Assembly: GCA_028710915.1 (NCBI GenBank)
Contig: JAQTTF010000038.1
Coordinates: forward strand, 1-6,907
Reading direction: 5' to 3'
Origin: Minisyncoccota bacterium
GTDB taxonomy: Bacteria; Patescibacteriota; Minisyncoccia; Phycocordibacterales; JAQTLZ01
DNA: 6,907 nt
Shown: piece by piece, positions 1 through 5,198 of the stretch
How positions within the stretch are numbered: the first letter of the stretch is position 1
How the letters are laid out: the number at the start of each line of letters is the position of its first letter
Made by a program: the position numbers and the translations under genes
Notes under the pieces: model-generated
What the model saw: only the letters and a program-made list of their open reading frames with translations
Databases searched by the model: none
What the model was told of the DNA's origin: nothing

Positions 1-1
1 T

Positions 2-643
2 ACCTTAGTTATTCTCGGTCCTATAACCTCTGCGGTGAACTCTTCTTCCTTCTCACGGCAGACAAAAGACGTTATGGTATCGACCTATTTGGCGGTAGAG
101 GCTACAGAGCTCCTTCATTATCAATATGATAGTCTTTATTTACAATGTGCTAACAATAAAGAAGCCTGTGATAGTGCTACAGTTCCAAATGTGGGGAGTG
201 AAACCCCCGGAGAAAAAGCTTGGAGACTTCTTAAAGCTCGTTTATACGACGCTACTCCACCATCAGTATCTTGTTTTGATGTGACTGGGTGTTCTTATGA
301 TTTCTTGAACATGCTGGATGCTACGAGTACGACAGCCCCATCAAAATATTCTCCGACTGGGGCTGAGTGTTCGAAATTATCCAGAGTAACCGATGTCTTC
401 AATACCCTTAGTAATAATTATTATGTTTGTAGCGGGGTCCCAAGTCATATTGTAGGAGTTGCACATCCGACGGCCTATTCTCGAAAGGTGAATGTTGTAT
501 CGAAGGCGACATTCCCAGAAAGTGGGCCATCTTCAGGGTGGTATAATGATGATCTTATCGTCACGTCTTCGGTTTCATTTAGACGTTCAAATGGAGTTAT
601 GCGCACTATACAAATAGTAGACTTCTTACATGCTCGCTCATAA
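2..643 (+). CDS. Type IV prepilin-like minor pilin (PilV/GspI-like), 5' end cut by window edge
   Basis: The frame is open from base 2 to the TAA at 641-643 (213 residues visible). A GTG at 35-37 could be taken as a start, but the residues before it (TLVILGPITSAV) continue the hydrophobic N-terminal helix of a type IV prepilin, and the following stretch (FSRQTKDVMVSTYLAVEATELL) fits the conserved end of that helix. I therefore read that GTG as an internal Val and place the true start, with the prepilin peptidase site, upstream of the window. The rest has six Cys, probably paired in the exported pilin, and a beta-rich C-terminal part (RKVNVVSKATF, DDLIVTSSVSFRR) like the globular domain of minor pilins. 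Its role would be a minor subunit of a type IV pilus or pseudopilus, anchored in the membrane before assembly. The next gene begins 2 nt later, so the two are probably co-transcribed and translationally coupled. The family is fairly sure; the exact subunit type is inferred. Confidence 0.72.
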   Translation, partial: TLVILGPITSAVNSSSFSRQTKDVMVSTYLAVEATELLHYQYDSLYLQCANNKEACDSATVPNVGSETPGEKAWRLLKARLYDATPPSVSCFDVTGCSYDFLNMLDATSTTAPSKYSPTGAECSKLSRVTDVFNTLSNNYYVCSGVPSHIVGVAHPTAYSRKVNVVSKATFPESGPSSGWYNDDLIVTSSVSFRRSNGVMRTIQIVDFLHARS

Positions 644-645
644 TT

Positions 646-1332
646 ATGAAAAATTTTACAAAACACATGAAAATGACCTTTATCAACAAACGTGGATTCG
701 TTCTTCCTTTTACACTCTTAATAAGCGCAATCATGTTGCTTATTTCTGTAAGTATTTCTACCATTCTCACGAAGCAAATTTATTTTTCTAATCTCTCTCG
801 CGATAGTCAGATTGCCTATTATGCAGCTGATAACGCTCTTTCTTGTGCTCTTTCTATTGACGAAACATATGTCGATGATTTTGGTATTGGTATATTCCCA
901 TATTCTTCATCAATACCCGTAGACCCTATAGCGGAGAGAACAGCAATGGAGCAGACGCTTGCATCTATACAGAGCAGAAGAGCGGCGACTACTCCGGCTA
1001 TGACGCCACTTGCACCAACACTGAATGACATACAGTGCGCGCAATCAAGAATATTCGTTCCTACTAGCCCTTATTCTTTCACCATTAACCAGAATGTATT
1101 TTCGCGTATTGTTCCGGCACATGGTGCTGTACCGGCGAGTACAGAAATTGGGAGGACTTCTTCATTTTTTATGAAGATGGATTTAGGGGATGGAAGTACA
1201 TTCCGTTGTGCCAAAATAACGATTAATAAAACTCAGTCGTACAGACAAATAATCTCACAAGGATTTTCACGTTGCGATAGACCGGATGGGACAATCGAAC
1301 GAGCTATTATTAACACTTCGTTATTGCAGTAA
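646..1332 (+). CDS. PilX-like minor pilin / prepilin-type protein
   Basis: This 228-residue protein has a short basic leader ending in KRG, then F18 and the hydrophobic segment FVLPFTLLISAIMLLISVSI. That is a class III (prepilin peptidase) signal with predicted cleavage between Gly17 and Phe18. Glu at mature position 5, present in major pilins, is replaced by Phe, as happens in some minor pilins. RDSQIAYYAADNALSCAL (about 52-69) matches the helix end typical of PilX-like proteins of Parcubacteria-type genomes. A C-terminal pair of Cys (FRCAKI and SRCDRP) probably forms a disulfide. It likely acts at the pilus tip or in pilus priming; that is family inference. ATG 646 lies 2 nt after the upstream stop (TAATTATG) with no SD motif, which suggests reinitiation. 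An in-frame ATG at 667 would leave a shorter but still basic leader and cannot be excluded. No clear terminator follows. Confidence 0.75.
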   Translation: MKNFTKHMKMTFINKRGFVLPFTLLISAIMLLISVSISTILTKQIYFSNLSRDSQIAYYAADNALSCALSIDETYVDDFGIGIFPYSSSIPVDPIAERTAMEQTLASIQSRRAATTPAMTPLAPTLNDIQCAQSRIFVPTSPYSFTINQNVFSRIVPAHGAVPASTEIGRTSSFFMKMDLGDGSTFRCAKITINKTQSYRQIISQGFSRCDRPDGTIERAIINTSLLQ

Positions 1333-1378
1333 AGCTCTTCGATGCTCCGTTTAATCCTTATATTTAAACACCTTTTTG

Positions 1379-1387
1379 TGATATACT
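1379..1387 (+). promoter_or_regulatory. Extended -10 promoter of ligA, predicted leaderless start
   Basis: TGATATACT is an extended -10 (TGn + TATACT at 1382-1387). Exactly 6 nt (GAGCGC) separate it from the ligA ATG, so the usual initiation point falls on the A of the start codon. No good -35 hexamer lies 16-18 nt upstream, which is compatible with an extended -10 promoter. No SD motif is present. The site gives ligA its own transcript apart from the pilin genes. Confidence 0.6.
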
Positions 1388-1393
1388 GAGCGC

Positions 1394-3394
1394 ATGAATA
1401 AGCTAGAGGCAAAGGCTAAAATAGAAGAATTGCGTGGGCTTTTAGAGCGCCATAGAGTCCTCTATCATGTACATGATTCTCCAACTATTTCTGACGAAGT
1501 ATATGATAGTTTAATGGCAGAACTTGCTTTTTTAGAAAAGAGATATCCAGAATTTGATGATGAAAGAAGTCCAACAAAAAGAATTGGAGGAGAAGTGCTT
1601 GACCATTTTGAAAAAGTACAACATGAAGTTAAGCAATGGAGCTTCGACAATGTTTTTTCTTTAGAAGAACTGAGAGACTGGAATGAAAGAAATATAACTT
1701 TATTACAAAAAGAAGGGGTTACACAAAAGCCAACATTCGTAGCCGAGATGAAAATAGATGGTCTCAAAGTCGTGCTTACTTACAGAGACGGTATTTTTGT
1801 TCGTGCAGCCACTCGAGGCAATGGTGAAGTTGGCGAAGATATTACCGAAAATATAAAAACAGTAAAAGTAATACCTCTCATACTTTCTCAAAAAGTTTCT
1901 ATCACGGTCGTTGGTGAAGCATGGATGAAGAAAAAGGATTTAATAAAAATAAATAAAGAGAGAGAAAGCCAAGGCCTTGCCTCGTATGCGAATACTCGTA
2001 ATCTTTCTGCGGGGACACTTCGTCAGCTTGACCCAAAAGTTGTCGCACGAAGGAATATACAAATATTCGCATATGATATCGAAGGGGGTGATTATACGAG
2101 TCAGGAAGAAGAATTGTCTAAACTCGAGCATTTTGGTTTTCTTGTTAATAAAGACAGAAAAGTTTGCAGAACATTGGAAGAGGTACAAAAGTTTTATGAA
2201 AAATGGAAAGGCAAAAGAAATGGAGAGGACTATGGTATTGATGGATTGGTCGTTAAAATAAATGAGCGCGATTTGTGGGACATTCTTGGGTACACAGCGA
2301 AGTCTCCTCGTGGTGGAGTAGCCTATAAGTTTCCCGCGGTAGAAGTAGCAACTAGACTTCTTGCTATCACGCTTCAAGTCGGGAGAACTGGGGCTATCAC
2401 TCCTGTTGCAGAGCTCTCACCTGTGCTGATTGCAGGGTCTGTTGTATCTCGAGCAACACTTCATAATGCGAATGAGATAGAGAGATTGGACGTTCGTGTC
2501 GGTGACACAGTACAACTGAGAAAAACAGGAGACGTGATACCGGAAATATTTGGTGTTTTTACAGAATTGCGTCCAAAAAATGCAAGAGCTTTCGTGATGC
2601 CAACAGTATGTCCAGAGTGTCATTCTCCACTCTTAAAAGAAAAAGTCGGTAAAGAATCCTCCGTTGCATTTTATTGTAAGAATAAAAATTGTCCTGCAAA
2701 ACACTTAGAAGGGCTCATTCATTTTGTGAGTAAAAAGGGGATGAACATTGAGGAACTTGGTCAAAAAACCGTAGAGATATTCCATGACATTGGTCTCATC
2801 ACTGATTTTGTGTCAATATTCAAACTACAAAAAGTAGACATTGTAGGGCTTGAAGGCTTTGGTGAAAAGTCGGCTGAGAATATTATGGCTTCAATAGAAA
2901 AGGCGCGCAAAGTACCACTTCATCGATTCTTGTTTGCTCTCGGTATCCGTCATCTTGGTGAACAGACAGCAAAAGATATTGCACGACATTTTGTTTCTTT
3001 TGGAAAAATACAAAAGGCTAGCTATGATGAATTGATTGCAGTCGAAGGTGTTGGAGAAAAAGTCGCAGAGACTGTCGTTGCATATTTTAATGATAAGCAC
3101 ACACAAGAATTGTTAGCAAAACTCTTGCAAGAAGTTTCTGTGACAGAGGAAGGCAAAAAAAGAGAAGGTAATTTATCGGGAAAGACTTTTGTTATAACAG
3201 GAACGCTACCAACACTCTCTCGCGACGAAGCAAAAGAACTTATTGAAAGAAATGGTGGTAAGGTATCAAGTAGTGTTTCTTCCAAAACATCCTATCTTCT
3301 CCTTGGAGAGAATGGGGGAAGCAAATATGATGACGCCATCAAATACGGAGCCCCGATGATAAGCGAGAGCGAGCTCCAGAAACTTTTAAAGTAA
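1394..3394 (+). CDS. ligA: NAD-dependent DNA ligase LigA
   Basis: LigA seals nicks in duplex DNA, joining Okazaki fragments and completing repair, with NAD as the adenylate donor. The 666 residues match the family's usual length and all domains are present. Domain Ia (about 1-66) has the NMN-site residues Y24, H25, D34, Y37 and D38 in YHVHDSPTISDEVYDSL. The nucleotidyltransferase domain has the KxDG motif K120-I-D-G123, with K120 the adenylated lysine, and RGNG and YGIDGLVVKIN motifs further on. The OB fold includes RATLHNANEIERLDVRVGD and KTGDVIPE. A four-Cys zinc finger follows at C406, C409, C428 and C433, then helix-hairpin-helix repeats (GLEGFGEKSAENI, GIRHLGEQTAKDI, VEGVGEKVAETV) and a C-terminal BRCT domain (about 592-666). 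The ATG is supported by the normal N-terminus and by the promoter that ends 6 nt before it. It converges on the minus-strand gene, 11 nt from stop to stop, with no obvious terminator. Confidence 0.98.
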   Translation: MNKLEAKAKIEELRGLLERHRVLYHVHDSPTISDEVYDSLMAELAFLEKRYPEFDDERSPTKRIGGEVLDHFEKVQHEVKQWSFDNVFSLEELRDWNERNITLLQKEGVTQKPTFVAEMKIDGLKVVLTYRDGIFVRAATRGNGEVGEDITENIKTVKVIPLILSQKVSITVVGEAWMKKKDLIKINKERESQGLASYANTRNLSAGTLRQLDPKVVARRNIQIFAYDIEGGDYTSQEEELSKLEHFGFLVNKDRKVCRTLEEVQKFYEKWKGKRNGEDYGIDGLVVKINERDLWDILGYTAKSPRGGVAYKFPAVEVATRLLAITLQVGRTGAITPVAELSPVLIAGSVVSRATLHNANEIERLDVRVGDTVQLRKTGDVIPEIFGVFTELRPKNARAFVMPTVCPECHSPLLKEKVGKESSVAFYCKNKNCPAKHLEGLIHFVSKKGMNIEELGQKTVEIFHDIGLITDFVSIFKLQKVDIVGLEGFGEKSAENIMASIEKARKVPLHRFLFALGIRHLGEQTAKDIARHFVSFGKIQKASYDELIAVEGVGEKVAETVVAYFNDKHTQELLAKLLQEVSVTEEGKKREGNLSGKTFVITGTLPTLSRDEAKELIERNGGKVSSSVSSKTSYLLLGENGGSKYDDAIKYGAPMISESELQKLLK

Positions 3395-3405
3395 CTTTTT
3401 AACTT

Positions 3406-3915
3406 CTAGTAACAAACCTGGTATCCATTCTGATAGTAACAGTTGTTGTTGAAGAGATTGTTGAGGAGCCCATTCGGTTGATATCCAGGATACCAAGAGC
3501 CATTTGAATACCCATAAATATAATTAGCAGAAGGAGTCTGGTAACCGGTATTTGAATAATAATAATTTTGCTGAGGCTGGCTGTATACAGGATATACCGG
3601 AGGTATATACGTATAATTATTTTGAGAACAGTCACCATAATAGATAGGCGGATATGACATTGTGTAATAACAATTCGTTAATGTTGCTGGGTTTGGCACA
3701 TAATTTGAATATGTATAGTTTAGATTCAAATAGTTTTGATATTGATTCTCTATATAGTTATCCCTTCTGTGGTGAGAAGCATAAGGGCTATAGCTGTTAT
3801 ATCCTGTATTATAGGCATAAGAATTCATATCTTGATAATATGAAGCGGAGGCAAAACTCGCATGTATTATGAATAATGTTGTTGTAGCAAGAAACGCTGT
3901 AATTATCTTTTTCAT
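3406..3915 (-). CDS. Unrecognised secreted Tyr/Asn-rich protein
   Basis: I do not recognise the family. The 169-residue product opens with a Sec signal peptide: MKK, a hydrophobic core (ITAFLATTTLFII), and ASFASA before a likely cleavage at about residue 24. By my count the mature part has 35 Tyr and 24 Asn in about 145 residues (roughly 24% and 17%), plus frequent Ser, Pro, Gly and Gln and few charged residues. Four Cys (82, 96, 159, 168) occur as two pairs, each introduced by N-C-Y-Y, which hints at a duplicated disulfide-closed unit. No enzyme motif, LPXTG sorting signal or second membrane segment is visible, so it is probably released or held loosely at the surface. The composition resembles prion-like or adhesive surface proteins, but that is analogy only. 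The signal peptide, the well-formed promoter just upstream and the lack of internal stops argue for a real gene. The low-complexity sequence may be evolving fast. Confidence 0.82.
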   Translation of the reverse strand: MKKIITAFLATTTLFIIHASFASASYYQDMNSYAYNTGYNSYSPYASHHRRDNYIENQYQNYLNLNYTYSNYVPNPATLTNCYYTMSYPPIYYGDCSQNNYTYIPPVYPVYSQPQQNYYYSNTGYQTPSANYIYGYSNGSWYPGYQPNGLLNNLFNNNCYYQNGYQVCY

Positions 3916-3921
3916 GAGTTT

Positions 3922-3949
3922 ATTATATTCTTCGTTAGAAAATTAGCAA
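3922..3949 (-). promoter_or_regulatory. Sigma70-type promoter of the Tyr/Asn-rich gene, predicted leaderless
   Basis: On the minus strand TTGCTA (3944-3949, four of six matches to TTGACA) is followed after 16 nt by a perfect TATAAT (3922-3927). Six nt (AAACTC) then lead to the ATG at 3915, so initiation is expected at the start codon itself. No SD motif is present. A second TATAAT on the same strand at 3981-3986 has no convincing -35 and is a weaker alternative. Confidence 0.62.
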
Positions 3950-4006
3950 ATCGACGGGGAAGGGTCTTTTAAAAGTCTTTATTATAAGAGTTTTGGCGAG
4001 AAACCC

Positions 4007-4035
4007 TTGCAAAATAAAGAGAAATGTGTTATTCT
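4007..4035 (+). promoter_or_regulatory. Candidate promoter of obg
   Basis: TTGCAA (4007-4012) is followed after 17 nt by TATTCT (4030-4035), with TGT directly before the -10, giving an extended -10. Initiation near 4042 would make a leader of about 90 nt that begins almost at the heptamer inverted repeat. This differs from the other promoters in the window, which sit right against the start codon. The -10 is imperfect; an overlapping TATATA at 4036-4041 is an alternative. Confidence 0.4.
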
Positions 4036-4045
4036 ATATAGATTA

Positions 4046-4129
4046 TAGAAGGTGGAGGGTAGAAGGTAGTTTGTTGCATTGAAAATAATGTATTCATACT
4101 ACTTTCTATTTTCCACTCTCTACTTTCTA
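4046..4129. repeat. Heptamer tandem repeats in inverted pair, forming the obg leader hairpin
   Basis: The left arm (4046-4069) is three 7-nt units TAGAAGG, TGGAGGG, TAGAAGG plus a final TAG. The right arm (4099-4129) reads, on the minus strand, TAGAAAG, TAGAGAG, TGGAAAA, TAGAAAG plus TAG. In RNA, 4047-4070 can pair with 4098-4121 over 24 positions with one A-C mismatch and several G-U pairs, around a loop of about 27 nt. The right arm ends only 3 nt before the Obg ATG. On the plus strand the right-arm unit (CTTTCTA) lacks a stop in every frame, which leaves a false open extension upstream of obg. It could be a leader regulatory hairpin or a mobile or expanding repeat with no function. Confidence 0.8.
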
Positions 4130-4132
4130 CTT

Positions 4133-5107
4133 ATGTTAATCGATCACGTAACTCTCAAAATAGAAGCCGGCAAAGGTGGCGACGGCGTTGTTCGTTGGCG
4201 TCGTGAAAAAGGTATACCTTTCGGTGGGCCAGCAGGAGGAGATGGAGGTAAAGGTGGAGATGTTTATTTCCGTGTTCTTCGTGACATACAAGCATTGTCT
4301 ATTTATAAACATAAAAAGGAATGGTCAGCCGAAGGTGGCGAGGCAGGACAGAAGCGTAGCATGCATGGAAGTAATGCGGGAGACTTATTTTTACAAATTC
4401 CTCTTGGATCAGTTGTTTACAATCGTGAATATGACAAGAAATATGAATTCATGGAGGAAGGAGACTTTATTGTTCTTCGCGGGGTGAAGGGTGGACTTGG
4501 AAATGAAAATTTTAAATCATCAACCAATCGTGCACCAGAGGAATTCACAAAAGGTGAACCTGGAGAATTCGCAACCTTTGATATTGAACTCAAGCTTATT
4601 GCAGACGTTGGACTTATCGGATTACCGAATGCTGGCAAGTCGTCACTCTTGAATGCCCTCACTCGTGCTGGGGCGAAGATTGGAGACTATCCATTCACAA
4701 CGCTCGAGCCGAATCTCGGTGTCTATTTTAATTATGTTTTGGCTGATATTCCTGGACTCATCGAAGGGGCAAGTGAAGGGAAAGGACTAGGCCATAAATT
4801 CCTTCGTCATATTACACGCACTCGTGTGCTCGTACATCTTGTCTCTGCGGAGAATGATGATGTTGCAAAAGTATATACAACAATTCGTGAGGAACTCGGG
4901 AAATATGACAAAGAACTTTTGAAGCGCGAAGAAATTATTGTGCTTTCAAAAATAGATACGATAGATGAGAAGACAATGAAAGAAAAAATTAAAGCATTAG
5001 AAAAAGCATCGAAGAGTAAAGATATTAAAGTGCTTTCTTTATATGAGGACAAGACTGTGAAAGAGTTTGGAGACGATCTTATAAAGATATTAGATGTTAG
5101 ACATTAG
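4133..5107 (+). CDS. obg: GTPase Obg (CgtA), short form without C-terminal domain
   Basis: Obg is an essential GTPase that binds the large ribosomal subunit and acts in its assembly and in stress signalling. From ATG 4133 the protein has 324 residues beginning MLIDHVTLKIEAGKGGDG, which matches the conserved Obg N-terminus; TTG 4079 or ATG 4088 would add a Tyr/Phe/Leu-rich stretch encoded by repeat DNA. The Gly-rich Obg fold (about 1-156) includes GGPAGGDGGKGGDV. The G domain has G1 GLPNAGKS (163-170), G2 GDYPFTT (184-190), G3 DIPG (205-208) and G4 SKID (272-275, with Ser in place of the usual Asn). The G5 motif is poorly conserved: SLYE stands near the expected SA. There is no OCT or other C-terminal domain, so it is shorter than the roughly 390-430 residues of E. 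coli and B. subtilis proteins. Its last residues, LDVRH, are encoded by a heptamer repeat. It converges on gatB. No SD motif precedes the ATG. Confidence 0.96.
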   Translation: MLIDHVTLKIEAGKGGDGVVRWRREKGIPFGGPAGGDGGKGGDVYFRVLRDIQALSIYKHKKEWSAEGGEAGQKRSMHGSNAGDLFLQIPLGSVVYNREYDKKYEFMEEGDFIVLRGVKGGLGNENFKSSTNRAPEEFTKGEPGEFATFDIELKLIADVGLIGLPNAGKSSLLNALTRAGAKIGDYPFTTLEPNLGVYFNYVLADIPGLIEGASEGKGLGHKFLRHITRTRVLVHLVSAENDDVAKVYTTIREELGKYDKELLKREEIIVLSKIDTIDEKTMKEKIKALEKASKSKDIKVLSLYEDKTVKEFGDDLIKILDVRH

Positions 5108-5198
5108 ATTTTAGATAAATTCAAAAGAGGAAAGCCGAAGGCTTTCCTCTTTTGAATTTATATCTAGGGTTATCTAAAATCTAATCTCTAACATCTAA
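5090..5198. repeat. Heptamer inverted repeat joining the 3' ends of obg and gatB
   Basis: The left arm (5090-5117) is four 7-nt units TTAGATG, TTAGACA, TTAGATT, TTAGATA. The right arm (5171-5198), read on the minus strand, is TTAGATG, TTAGAGA, TTAGATT, TTAGATA, so 27 of 28 positions match. Between them lies a perfect 22-bp hairpin plus an unpaired segment that holds a further partial TAGAT unit. Both coding regions stop inside the arms at the same unit: obg ends TTA-GAT-GTT-AGA-CAT-TAG and gatB ends TTA-GAT-GTT-AGA-GAT-TAG. The left array carries a stop in all six reading frames. The element therefore defines both C-termini and also acts as the terminator region. Confidence 0.88.
5115..5161. 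terminator. Bidirectional intrinsic terminator between obg and gatB
   Basis: Bases 5115-5136 pair perfectly with 5140-5161 around a GAA triloop, a 22-bp stem. The GC-richer core AGAGGAAAGCC/GGCTTTCCTCT is flanked by AAAA on one side and TTTT on the other, so either strand yields a hairpin followed by a short U tract. Its position between two convergent genes fits a shared terminator. The U tracts are part of the longer stem and are short, so efficiency is uncertain. Confidence 0.75.

Noticed and set aside
35..37. GTG as the start of the first pilin-like gene
   Set aside because: The frame is open upstream and encodes a continuation of the conserved prepilin helix, so the GTG is an internal Val codon.
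1940..2377. 145-codon minus-strand frame inside ligA
   Set aside because: It lies wholly within conserved LigA domains, has no recognisable motif, and is best explained as a shadow of codon bias.
3395..3405. Possible terminator between ligA and the convergent gene
   Set aside because: The 11-nt gap and its flanks hold only short A/T runs and a 5-bp palindrome without a usable loop; no stem like that between obg and gatB is seen.
3654..3872. 72-codon plus-strand frame opposite the Tyr/Asn-rich gene
   Set aside because: It is the complement of a low-complexity gene that has a signal peptide and a promoter; its own product shows no coding features or promoter.
3966..3975. Perfect 10-bp palindrome CTTTTAAAAG between the divergent promoters
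   Set aside because: It is short and AT-rich, has no second copy nearby and is not aligned with either promoter, so chance is likely.
4046..4129. Riboswitch or CRISPR interpretation of the obg leader repeats
   Set aside because: The units are contiguous 7-mers without spacers and the fold is one long arm-to-arm pairing, so neither a CRISPR array nor a known riboswitch core fits.
4079..4132. TTG 4079 or ATG 4088 as the start of Obg
   Set aside because: The added residues are the translation of the CTTTCTA heptamer repeat; the Obg family begins at the MLIDHV-type N-terminus encoded from 4133.
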